54,626 nt of DNA from Burkholderiales bacterium (lineage in GTDB: Bacteria; Pseudomonadota; Gammaproteobacteria; Burkholderiales; Usitatibacteraceae). The position numbers were made by a program, and so were the translations under genes. A model generated the notes under the pieces. It saw only the letters and a list, made by a program, of their open reading frames with translations, did not search any database and had not been told where the DNA came from. This document shows, in pieces, positions 8,467 through 17,800 of the stretch. Position 1 is the first letter of the stretch; the number at the start of each line of letters is the position of its first letter. The stretch is taken from NCBI GenBank assembly GCA_025359985.1, contig JANYDB010000076.1, positions 1 through 54,626 on the forward strand, in the 5' to 3' direction.

Positions 8467-9300
8467 ATGAGACATCGCACTTTTCTCGAATACCAACGCT
8501 ATCGGCACCTTAAATTAGCCACGGCTTTAACGCTTGCGGCGATCGTAGTTTATGCCTGGTTCAGTTCTCCAGTTGGTCGTTATGGCGGCACGCTGACTGG
8601 CTATGCGCTGGGTACAATCGGCGCATTACTCATCGTCTGGTTAATGTGGCTTGGCATCCAGAAGCGTCGTTACCGCGCCAACGCCAATGGTTTAAAAGGT
8701 TGGGTATCGGCCCACATATACCTTGGCACAAGCCTGATCGTTATTACCACCCTGCACACCGGATTTCAGGTTGGTTGGAATGTGCACACCCTCGCTTATG
8801 TATTGATGCTGGTGGTTATTTTTTCAGGCTTTTTTGGGGTGTACGTGTATCTGCGCCTGCCACGCCTGATGACTGAAAACATGGGTGAGGACACGCTTGA
8901 CAGCGTCATTCTTAAAATTGCCGATGTGGATCAAGACATCCGACGCGTCGCGATGGCGATGCCAGACGACGTGACGCGCATGGCAGAAGCATCCATCCAG
9001 CGCACCCGGATTGGCGGCGGGGTACTGGCGCAGTTCCGTGATCAGCCCGCAGCTTGCCCCACTCGGCAAGCCGTAGGCTTTCTTGAGGAAGCCGGCAAGA
9101 CGCTAAAGGGCGATGACCAGCAACGCAATCACGAGCTTTATTCGCTGATGCTGCGCAAGAAAAAACTAGTGGCACGCGCGCGTACCGATATTCGCTTTAA
9201 AGCGGCGCTCACTTTATGGCTTTATATCCATGTGCCGATTTCATTCGCCCTGCTCGCGGCTTTAAGTGCGCATATCATCTCAGTATTTTTTTACTGGTAG
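8467..9300 (+). CDS. Diheme-type membrane cytochrome b (left copy)
   Basis: A 277-residue membrane protein with about five hydrophobic helices (about 17-35, 47-64, 82-100, 106-128, 248-274). Two histidine pairs have identical 14-residue spacing, His83/His97 and His255/His269, and His107 is also conserved; this is the pattern expected for b hemes bound between helices. A soluble loop of about 110 residues (about 131-240) separates helices 4 and 5. All five histidines and the exact length are kept in the right copy. It opens an operon of cytochromes c, so it is the likely inner-membrane quinone-linked or transmembrane electron carrier. The exact family was not recognised; cytochrome b561/ferric-reductase-like folds are the nearest idea. 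Heme binding is inferred. Confidence 0.8.
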   Translation: MRHRTFLEYQRYRHLKLATALTLAAIVVYAWFSSPVGRYGGTLTGYALGTIGALLIVWLMWLGIQKRRYRANANGLKGWVSAHIYLGTSLIVITTLHTGFQVGWNVHTLAYVLMLVVIFSGFFGVYVYLRLPRLMTENMGEDTLDSVILKIADVDQDIRRVAMAMPDDVTRMAEASIQRTRIGGGVLAQFRDQPAACPTRQAVGFLEEAGKTLKGDDQQRNHELYSLMLRKKKLVARARTDIRFKAALTLWLYIHVPISFALLAALSAHIISVFFYW

Positions 9301-9311
9301 GCGCTAAGCTC

Positions 9312-9338
9312 ATGCCACCGACGCCGCCATCTCTATGA
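9312..9338 (+). other. Possible leader peptide overlapping the FHA-cytochrome start
   Basis: ATG at 9312 opens an eight-codon frame (MPPTPPSL) whose TGA overlaps the ATG of the next gene as CTATGAAA. This could couple translation of the cytochrome to passage of ribosomes over a proline-rich peptide. The right arm has no equivalent (17 bp separate the genes there), so it may be chance. Confidence 0.3.
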
Positions 9339-11128
9339 AAATCCGGCTTACCCAACTCACACGCAACCGCCGGGGGCAGGCGATACTGACCGAGCAGACG
9401 CTCCAATCAGATCCCTTCAGAATTGGCCGCGGTGCCGATTGCAAGCTGCATTTACCTGACCCGCGGATCGCACTTCACCACGCCACTATCGGCCTGAGCG
9501 ATGACGCTAACGGCTTCATTGAGGCGGCAGCCGGCACCATCAAAATTGATGGCCACTTTGAACGCTTTATGCGATTAAAAACCGGTCAAAAAATTCGCAT
9601 TGGCCCATTTGAAATTGTGGTGTTGCTCACGCCACCAAGTCACGACTTGGCGTTATCTGTAGAGCTCATAGAGCCGCTCAAAGATGATCTAGCCGATGTG
9701 CGCGCCAACCTTCGCACCGGCTTGTCGGGAACTTGGCTTTCCAAGCGAGCCCTGTCGTGGATTACGGCATGGACAGTATTGTTGATTTTTTTGATATGGC
9801 CGGTGATGAATGCACTCGACAGTCATGAACGCGAAGCCAATGCCAAACGCAGCATCCCGCCGGATGCCTCATGGAATCCCGGTGCGCTTGCCTCAGCACA
9901 CCACAGCTTTGGTCGCGATTGCGCCCAGTGTCACGACACGCCTTTTGTGCAGACCCAAAATGCGCAATGTGAAAGCTGCCATAAATCTATTGGCTGGCAT
10001 TTTGCCTTGAATACCAAGGAGGCCAAAGCGCTTCATGAATCGGTATTTATGCAGTCTGCAGACGCCTCGCGCTGCGCATCGTGCCATCGCGATCATAAAG
10101 GTCCGCTGGGTCTGGTTCGGCAAGATTCACCGCTTTGCACCCAGTGTCACGCTGATTTAAAAACCCGCCACCCGGAGACGAGCTTGCCTAATGTGGCCGA
10201 TTTCGACCACGACCATCCGGCGTTCAAGCTATCCTTGCTGATGCCCGGCAAAATCGGTAAAGATGCGGTGTTGCGGCTTGCCCAAGATAGCCCGATTATT
10301 GAAACCTCCAACCTCAAATTTCCACACGACATTCACCTAGCCCCCAAAGGCCTGCGAGGGCCAAATGGCAAAGTGACCATGGACTGCAAGAATTGCCATG
10401 TACCGGATGAAGAAGGCATCCGCTTCAAGCCCACAGCAATGAAACAGCATTGTCAGGATTGTCATTCACTTGAATTTGAACCTAAAGCAAGTCATCGTCA
10501 GGTGCCGCATGGCAATGTGGCAGAAGTGATGACAACGCTTAATGAGTTCTACGCACAGGCGGCGTTAGCCGATACGCCGATAGATGTGGTGGTGCAAGAC
10601 GGTGTGCGTCGCCCCGGTGTACGACCAATGACTGCACAGCGTCAATCGGCGCTGGCATGGGCAACGCAAAAAGCCCAAACAACAGGTCGCGAATTGATGG
10701 AGGATCGAGTTTGTTTTACGTGCCACGAAATCAGCAAGGTCAGTGACACTGAAAATAAGATCCAGAGCCCGTCCTGGAAAATTGCACCTGTGGCTATTAC
10801 GCAGCACTGGTTGCCCAAATCACGTTTTTCACATAGCAAACATAACACCCATGAATGCAGCTCATGCCACCAAGTGCAGACTTCAAAAGTAAGCGGCGAT
10901 ATTGCTATTCCGGATATTTCGAAATGCCGCGAATGTCATGGCGGCAACGCGACCGCCGTCGATAAAGCGCCGGGCACTTGCGAGACCTGTCACGGCTTTC
11001 ATGTCGGCGGCCCCAAAAGTGGCACGCCAGTATTGCTGCCGGGCGGACTTCCTTACGATCCTAAACACAAAGCCGCGCAAAAAGTCGTCGGCATTTATCC
11101 ACCTAGCAAGTCAGCGCTTCATCCATGA
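9335..11128 (+). CDS. FHA-domain decaheme cytochrome c, membrane anchored (left copy)
   Basis: The 597-residue protein starts with an FHA-like domain (about 20-105, FRIGRGADCKLHLPD), then one membrane helix (about 142-160, ending IWPVMNAL), then a periplasmic part with ten CxxCH motifs between about residues 196 and 553 (CAQCH, CESCH, CASCH, CTQCH, CKNCH, CQDCH, CFTCH, CSSCH, CRECH, CETCH). Topology should put FHA in the cytoplasm and hemes in the periplasm. The FHA arginine of GRG is present, but the SxxH serine that contacts phosphothreonine is alanine (ALHH) in both arms, so classical phosphopeptide binding is doubtful. It overlaps the next gene by 4 nt. Probable role: accepts or donates electrons to the diheme b protein. 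Maturation requires Ccm. Confidence 0.9.
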   Translation: MKIRLTQLTRNRRGQAILTEQTLQSDPFRIGRGADCKLHLPDPRIALHHATIGLSDDANGFIEAAAGTIKIDGHFERFMRLKTGQKIRIGPFEIVVLLTPPSHDLALSVELIEPLKDDLADVRANLRTGLSGTWLSKRALSWITAWTVLLIFLIWPVMNALDSHEREANAKRSIPPDASWNPGALASAHHSFGRDCAQCHDTPFVQTQNAQCESCHKSIGWHFALNTKEAKALHESVFMQSADASRCASCHRDHKGPLGLVRQDSPLCTQCHADLKTRHPETSLPNVADFDHDHPAFKLSLLMPGKIGKDAVLRLAQDSPIIETSNLKFPHDIHLAPKGLRGPNGKVTMDCKNCHVPDEEGIRFKPTAMKQHCQDCHSLEFEPKASHRQVPHGNVAEVMTTLNEFYAQAALADTPIDVVVQDGVRRPGVRPMTAQRQSALAWATQKAQTTGRELMEDRVCFTCHEISKVSDTENKIQSPSWKIAPVAITQHWLPKSRFSHSKHNTHECSSCHQVQTSKVSGDIAIPDISKCRECHGGNATAVDKAPGTCETCHGFHVGGPKSGTPVLLPGGLPYDPKHKAAQKVVGIYPPSKSALHP

Positions 11129-13014
11129 AGCGCTGGTTCATGACAGTGGCGGCATGTGCACTATTGACGATCCCGGCATGCGGCGGGGGGGGGAGCGGAG
11201 GGATCGAGGTTTGTGTCGGCAGTTGTACACCGCCACCCACGACGGTTGATTTTTTAACCGCGAGTGAAGTGGAGCGTATTATCGCGCAGGCCGCCCATGA
11301 GGCTAATGCGCGTCGTGCTCCGGCAACGATTGCAGTGACCGACCGGGTCGGCAATGTGCTCGGCGTATTTCGGATGGCGGGTGCACCCGCCAACTTTCGG
11401 ATCACCAGCAATAGGGGTGTGGCGGGTGGCCTCGAAAACATCGACATCCTGCCAGATACCTTTGCTGCAATCACCAAGGCCATCACAGGCGCTTATCTAT
11501 CATCAAACGGAAACGCATTTTCAACCCGCACGGCTAGCCAGATTGTGCAGCAGAATTTTAATCCCCGCGAAATCAATCAGCCGTCCGGCCCACTCTATGG
11601 GGTGCAGTTTTCGCAACTTTCATGCTCGGATTTAATGCGCCGTGATACCGACGGCGCGGTAGGACCCAAGCGTTCGCCGCTCGGGCTGGCGGCTGATCCG
11701 GGAGGATTGCCGTTATATAAAAATAATCGGCTCGTCGGCGGCGTGGGCGTCATCGCCGACCAGGTGTATGGCCTTGATCCCGACATCACAGATATTGATC
11801 AGGATGTCGATGAGCTGATCGCGGTGGCAGCCAGCACAGGCTTCGCCGCGCCGGACGATATTCGCGCCAATCGTATCACCGCGGATGGTCGCACGCTGCG
11901 TTTTGTGGATAGCGAAGCGTTACTCTCCACGCCTTTACAGGCACCCGCATTTACAGCGCTTAACGGCAATGTGCCCGTCGTGGCAGGATTCTTTAACGGC
12001 GTCATAAAGGCGGGCACCTCATTCGGCAATGCGCAATCCGGATTTCGCGCCGATGCAGGGGTATTGGCGTCACAAAATGCGTTTATCCTGGTTGATGCTA
12101 CCAACACCAATCGCTACGCGCCACGCCCCGGCACCGACAACTTGATGACCACGACCGATGCCACCACCATCATGATTGAGGCACTCAAGGTCGCCAATCG
12201 CGCGCGCGCGCAAATCCGCCGACCGTTGGGTTCACAGGCACAAGTCACCATCACTGTAGTGGATAGCAACGGTGAGGTGTTGGCGTTAGCGCGCACCCCA
12301 GACGCGCCGGTTTTTGGCACGGATGTGGCGCTGCAAAAAGCGCGCTCTGCGTTATTGTTTTCGCACCCTTCCGCTGCAGCCGAAATCGCCGCCTTGCCGC
12401 CCGTACAATATATTGGCGCGGGCGGTAACGCGGTTGCATTGTTTCGCACTTTTCCTCAATACATCGCGGCCACCAAAACGTTTTTCAACAATCCTGCCAT
12501 GCTCAGTAATGGCATCGCGTTTTCCAATCGCGCGATTGGCAATATTTCCCGGCCACTATTCCCCGATGGCATTAGCGGTGCGCCAGCGGGGCCGTTCTCG
12601 ACTCCTCATTCAAACTGGAGCCCGTTCCATCTAGGGCTTCAACTTGATCTTGCTTACAACGCCATTATTGCGGCTGCGAGCGGACCTGCCGCAGTAGGCT
12701 GTACCGGGCTCGCGCGCGCAAAAAATGGCATCCAGATTTTTCCCGGCGCGGTGCCGATTTATCGCGACAATAGGCTGGTCGGCGCGATCGGCGTATCGGG
12801 TGACGGGGTTGATCAGGACGATATGGTGGCCTTTCTTGGATTAGCCAACGCGGGCAAAGTATTGAACAATGGTATTCAAAATGCACCCCCCGCCATTCGC
12901 GCCGACACGCTGCAACCGGGCGGCGGCGGAACAGGTACAAGACTGCGTTACGTGCAATGCCCGCAGGCACCGTTCAACAACTCGACTGAACAAAATGTGT
13001 GTGAGGGCCTGTGA
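11125..13014 (+). CDS. Lipoprotein with two GlcG/HbpS-type heme-binding domains (left copy)
   Basis: The 629-residue product begins with a lipoprotein signal (MKRWFMTVAACALLTIPAC, lipobox Cys at about residue 19) followed by a Gly/Ser linker. Two GlcG/HbpS-like (PF03928-type) domains follow, at about 45-270 and 345-600. Each has the paired signatures TIAVTDRVGNVLGVFR / GGLPLYKNNRLVGGVGV and TITVVDSNGEVLALAR / GAVPIYRDNRLVGAIGVSGDG. Family members bind heme or corrinoids, or sense redox; none is a known electron carrier. Its place between two cytochrome genes suggests heme binding or storage, or a structural part of an outer-membrane complex. A nine-guanine run sits just after the lipobox codon. 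Both ends overlap or abut neighbours. Confidence 0.85.
   Translation: MKRWFMTVAACALLTIPACGGGGSGGIEVCVGSCTPPPTTVDFLTASEVERIIAQAAHEANARRAPATIAVTDRVGNVLGVFRMAGAPANFRITSNRGVAGGLENIDILPDTFAAITKAITGAYLSSNGNAFSTRTASQIVQQNFNPREINQPSGPLYGVQFSQLSCSDLMRRDTDGAVGPKRSPLGLAADPGGLPLYKNNRLVGGVGVIADQVYGLDPDITDIDQDVDELIAVAASTGFAAPDDIRANRITADGRTLRFVDSEALLSTPLQAPAFTALNGNVPVVAGFFNGVIKAGTSFGNAQSGFRADAGVLASQNAFILVDATNTNRYAPRPGTDNLMTTTDATTIMIEALKVANRARAQIRRPLGSQAQVTITVVDSNGEVLALARTPDAPVFGTDVALQKARSALLFSHPSAAAEIAALPPVQYIGAGGNAVALFRTFPQYIAATKTFFNNPAMLSNGIAFSNRAIGNISRPLFPDGISGAPAGPFSTPHSNWSPFHLGLQLDLAYNAIIAAASGPAAVGCTGLARAKNGIQIFPGAVPIYRDNRLVGAIGVSGDGVDQDDMVAFLGLANAGKVLNNGIQNAPPAIRADTLQPGGGGTGTRLRYVQCPQAPFNNSTEQNVCEGL
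11185..11193 (+). repeat. Homopolymer of nine guanines inside the lipoprotein gene
   Basis: The run directly follows the lipobox cysteine codon and encodes glycines. The right-arm copy has the same Gly-rich linker but its guanines are interrupted. Runs of this length are prone to slippage, so the reading frame could switch on and off. Confidence 0.85.
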
Positions 13015-13015
13015 C

Positions 13016-14872
13016 ATGAGTCACCGGTGCCACATCCATTTGCTCATCATGCTGTTGCTCAACATGACCCAGACGGTTTGTGATGCCCAGCAAGCAGGCC
13101 CTGTGCATACTAACCCTGAAAAATCAACCGTCCCATCCGCCCGCGACATAGCAGAAACGGTGGAGCCAGCTGAATCTGTTGAGCGGGCGCGCCCCCAAGC
13201 TAGCTCACAGGGCAAACCCCTGAAGTATGCGCTACCGCCGATTGATCCCCAACAGGTACGCCCGCCTTCGCCGCTTGCGCCACGCACATCTGTTTCGGTA
13301 CCGGATCGCTGGCGCATCATGGAAAGTTTAGGGAGACCTACGACCCCTTGGTTTGACCCTTATAACCATAACGTCTGGAAAGGTGACAAACCCTTTGCGG
13401 CGTTTGCAAAATGGGGGCCTGACTGGTTTTTAGCCCTTTCCGCCATTTCAGATTCGCTCATCGAAAGCCGCCGCCTGCCCACGCCGGTTGGTGCGCAATC
13501 GACCGCGCGCTCTGGCAATAACGATGTGTTTGGCCGAGCAAGGCAAACACTATTGGTTGAAACAGTGATCCTGTCGGCGAGTGTGATTAAGGGTGATACA
13601 ACCTTCAAACCGCCTGATTATGAATTTCGTTTCGTGCCGGCCCTGCAAATCAATCATGCTAGGTTTGAAGAGCTACGCGGCATTAACGCAAATCCGCAAG
13701 CAGGCAAAACGCGCACCGACAGCTATATTGGTATTCAAGAATTATTTGGCGATGTTCACTTGCGCAATGTGTCAGATCAGTTTGATTTTGATTCGCTGCG
13801 GTTCGGCATTCAGCCATTTCAGTCAGACTTTCGCGGCTTCCTGTTTCAGGATGTGCCGATTGGGGTCAGGCTGTCTGGCATCCGCGACAACAATCAATGG
13901 CAGTACAACTTGGCCTATTTTCGCCGTCTGGAAAAAGACACCAACAGTGGTTTAAACGATATCAGTCAGCGCCTGCGTCGCGATGATTTGTTTGTGGCCA
14001 ATGTGTACCGTCAGGATTTCCCGGTGCCAGGCCACACCACGCAGGTGACGATAATTCACAACATCAACCACGAAGCTGCAACGGACTACTACGACAACAA
14101 TGGCTTCCTGGTGCGCCCCGCCGTGCTGGGCGATGTACGGCCACACAACTATCGAGTTACCTATCTGGGGCTGAACGGCGATGGTCACTTTGGGCGGTGG
14201 AATTTAACCTCGTCGTTCTATGTCGCGTTGGGTACCGATGAACGCAATCCCTTGGCGCAGCAACCGCAAACAATTCGCGCCGGTTTTGCTGCGGCCGAAT
14301 TATCACGGGATTTTGACTGGCTCAGAATTCGCGGTAATGCCCTCTTTGCCAGCGGTGACAAAAACCCGTTCGATAACAAGGCCACTGGTTTCGATGCCAT
14401 TCTGGAAAACCCGCAGTTTGCAGGTGCGGATACCAGCTTCTTTATTCGGCAGGCTGTACCGCTGATCGGCGGTGGCGGTGTTGCCCTGTCGGGACGCAAT
14501 GGTATTTTGCCTTCGCTACGTTCATCCAAAGATCAGGGCCAATCCAATTTTGTGAATCCCGGCCTGCGTCTGATTGGCGTGGGCGCCGATGCCGATCTAA
14601 CCCCGCAAATCCGGGTGTTGGGCAACATTTCCAAACTGGATTTTATGAATACCTCATCTTTAAGCGTGCTGCGCAATCAGCAGATCACGTCGAAAGATTT
14701 GGGCGTAGATATATCGGCGGGCATCCAGGTTCGCCCCTTCATGACGCAAAATATTGTGTTCAACGCCTCAGCCGCAGCGTTGCTGCCAGGACGCGGACTG
14801 AAACTGCTGTATGACGAAAACAAGCGCGGGCCGCAGTATTCACTGTTAGCCAATTTAGTGTTGACATATTGA
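13016..14872 (+). CDS. Outer-membrane beta-barrel, candidate porin partner of the cytochromes (left copy)
   Basis: I take the ATG at 13016, one base after the GlcG stop, giving 618 residues with a signal peptide (LLIMLLLNMTQTVCDAQ); the frame is open further upstream, but that would overlap the lipoprotein gene. After a Pro-rich linker, from about residue 100, the sequence shows alternating amphipathic strands with turns rich in Asp/Asn/Gly, and it ends in an aromatic residue (LVLTY), both typical of outer-membrane barrels. No CxxC or CxxCH is present, unlike the N-terminus of MtrB. The family was not recognised. Its position between cytochromes in a translationally coupled operon suggests it is the outer-membrane sheath of an electron conduit. 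The stop overlaps the next start. Confidence 0.75.
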   Translation: MSHRCHIHLLIMLLLNMTQTVCDAQQAGPVHTNPEKSTVPSARDIAETVEPAESVERARPQASSQGKPLKYALPPIDPQQVRPPSPLAPRTSVSVPDRWRIMESLGRPTTPWFDPYNHNVWKGDKPFAAFAKWGPDWFLALSAISDSLIESRRLPTPVGAQSTARSGNNDVFGRARQTLLVETVILSASVIKGDTTFKPPDYEFRFVPALQINHARFEELRGINANPQAGKTRTDSYIGIQELFGDVHLRNVSDQFDFDSLRFGIQPFQSDFRGFLFQDVPIGVRLSGIRDNNQWQYNLAYFRRLEKDTNSGLNDISQRLRRDDLFVANVYRQDFPVPGHTTQVTIIHNINHEAATDYYDNNGFLVRPAVLGDVRPHNYRVTYLGLNGDGHFGRWNLTSSFYVALGTDERNPLAQQPQTIRAGFAAAELSRDFDWLRIRGNALFASGDKNPFDNKATGFDAILENPQFAGADTSFFIRQAVPLIGGGGVALSGRNGILPSLRSSKDQGQSNFVNPGLRLIGVGADADLTPQIRVLGNISKLDFMNTSSLSVLRNQQITSKDLGVDISAGIQVRPFMTQNIVFNASAAALLPGRGLKLLYDENKRGPQYSLLANLVLTY

Positions 14873-17800
14873 AAACGAATATGCTTTCACTTACACCATC
14901 GCAAACCATAAAACCACTCAGGATCATGCTTTTTAAAAAGAGCCCCTTGGTTGCCGCGTTATTGCTTCTTTCAATATTGCCCGCGGTTGTACTGACGTTA
15001 TTTTTCTCAAAACCTGCCGATGCTTCATCGCTGGCAAAAACGGTTTCTCCTATTTATTCTGCAACACCGGCCGCCCCCGCTCGTCAATCAGTAATGGATG
15101 CGAATCAGAAATCTTTTGGCTGCGTGACCTGCCACACCAGCACCGACCGCCATACCATGCACGCCAATCCTGGCGTGGTGCTGGGATGCACGGATTGCCA
15201 CGGTGGAGATTCAGCAGTATTAAAACCAAACGGCACAGCATACGACTCAAGCCATCACAGCGGCACTAGCAGAAACAGCAGCAGCTATAGCATTGCCATA
15301 GCGCACGCTCATGTGCTGCCCAAATTCGACAAGGCATGGAATTACCCGTCTAGCGCTAACCCTGAACGCACCTACACACTCATTAATAAAGAAACAAAAG
15401 AGTTTGTGCGCTTCATGAATCCGGGTGATCTGCGCGTCGCTCGGGATGCCTGCGGCGCGTGCCATTTGGAAACGGTACAGGCGGTTGAAAGAAGCCTTAT
15501 GTCATCGAGCGCCATGTTGTGGGGCGGGGCGTCTTACAACAATGGCATCCTGCCGTATAAGCGCTACATTCTGGGCGAAGCGTATACCGACGCCGGTCAA
15601 CCTGCGATCATCAAAAATCCGATAACGGTTACTGCCCCCATGACCCGCATGGGCATCCTGCCATCACTCGCCCCGTTGCCCGCCTGGGAGACTGTGCCAC
15701 CGGCTGATGTGTTCCGCGTATTTGAGCGTGGCGGACGTGTGATCAATTCACAGTTTCCGGATATCGGGCTGCCCAATAACACCGGGGCGCTGCAAAAATT
15801 GGACGAGCCAGGGCGTACGGATACCAAGCAATCCAATCGCGGGCCGGGTACAGGCAGCAGAATTGCCGTGCCGCTGATTAATATTACCAAGACGCGTTTG
15901 AACGACCCGCATCTCTGGTTCCTTGGCACCAATGAACAACCCGGTGATTATCGCTCGTCCGGTTGCACCGCTTGCCACACTATTTATGCGAATGATCGCG
16001 ACCCCCAGCACAGCGGACCCTATGCAAAATTTGGTCATGATGGCAAAACCCAAACCAACGATCCGACAATTCCCAAGGATCAATCCGGCCATCCGCTCAA
16101 GCATGAATTTACTCGCGCCATTCCCTCATCGCAATGCATGGTTTGTCATATGCATCAGCCGAATGTGTTCGTCAATTCGTTTTATGGCACAACCATGTGG
16201 GATTACGAATCCGATGCGCCCAGCATGTGGCCGAAAAAACAAAAATATCCGACTGCCCAGGAAGTGCGCGAAATTTTGAATCGCAACCCCGAAGAAGCGG
16301 CGACCCGCGGACTATGGGGAGATAAGGAATTTTCCAAAAATGTTTCCGCGCTTAATCCAACCTTGAAGGACACGCAGTTTGCGGACTATCACGGTCACGG
16401 TTGGAACTTCCGTAAAATTTTCAAGCGTGATCGCAAGGGCACATTGCTGGATAAAGAAAACAAACCGGTGGCTGATACCGATCCTAAAAAATTTGATAAG
16501 GCAGTACACCTCACTTCGATTCATCTTGAACGGGGGATGCACTGTGTTGACTGCCACTTTTCTCAGGACGGGCATGGCAATGGCCACATATATGGAGAAG
16601 TCGCCGCTGCTATCGAGATTGATTGCGCGGATTGTCATGGCACCGCTGATCAATACCCGACGCTGTTTAGTTCCGGCCCTGCGGCTCAACCGGGTGGACG
16701 CGATTTAAAGTTATTGCGCACTCAGGATGGCCGGGCGCGCTTTGAATGGCGCGAAGGTAAGCTGTTTCAGCGTGCCGCACTTGATCCCAATAAAGAATGG
16801 GAAATGAGCCTGGTGAAAGACAGCGTCACCGCTGGCCATCCTAAATACAACGAGAAAGCCGCACGCGCTAAGCTCATGCATGCGGGCGCATCGGGCCGGG
16901 ATGGGCATTGGGGGCCGGGCACAGCAGATACGAATAGTCCAGCGACTTCCGGGAAAGCACCAACCCTGGCGCATGCCAATGAAAAAATGACCTGCTACAC
17001 CTGCCACCTTTCATGGACGACTTCATGTGCTGGCTGTCACTTGCCTATTCAGGCCAATGCGAAAACCGAACGCCTGCATTACGAAGGTGGCGAGACCCGC
17101 AATTACGCGACCTATAACCCGCAGGTCGCGCGCGACGATATGTTTCAACTAGGTATTCATGGTGAAGTAAAAGGCTCGCGCATTACGCCGGTACGTTCAA
17201 GCTCGGCACTGATACTTTCTTCCACCAATGCAAATCGTGAAAAAATTTATATTCAGCAGCCACCGATTTCAGCCGCGGGCTTTTCATCCCAGGCGTTTGC
17301 GCCCCACTACCCGCATACCGAACGCACTACCGAAACCAAGACCTGCTCTGATTGCCATGTCAGCCGCGCGAATGATAACAACGCGATCATGGCGCAACTA
17401 CTATTGCAAGGCACTAACTTCGTCAATTTTGTCGGCTATAACGCCTGGGTCGGGTCGAGCAAACATGTAGAAGCGGTGAAGGTCACCGAGTGGGACGAGC
17501 CGCAAGCCGTGATCGGCAGCTACCTTCATCAATACGCCTATCCGGACTGGTTTAGAGATCATGAAAAACGCAGCCTGCAACTACCCGAGGCGCACTCGCA
17601 CCGCACCCGTGGTGAAGCACGCTGTTTAACCCTGCGTGGAGAGTATCTTTTTGTCGCAGAAGGCGCCGGTGGCTTCCGTGTTTACGATGTGGCGAATATT
17701 GCCAACAAAGGTGTATCGCAGCGCATTATCAGCGCCCCATTTTCACCGCTGGGGCAAGACGCACATATCGCTAGTACCAATGCGACCTGCATGGCCTTGC

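Noticed and set aside
13016-14872. Identification of the barrel as MtrB/PioB
   Set aside because: The N-terminal CxxC of MtrB is missing and I see no diagnostic motif; only the generic barrel pattern and C-terminal aromatic support it.
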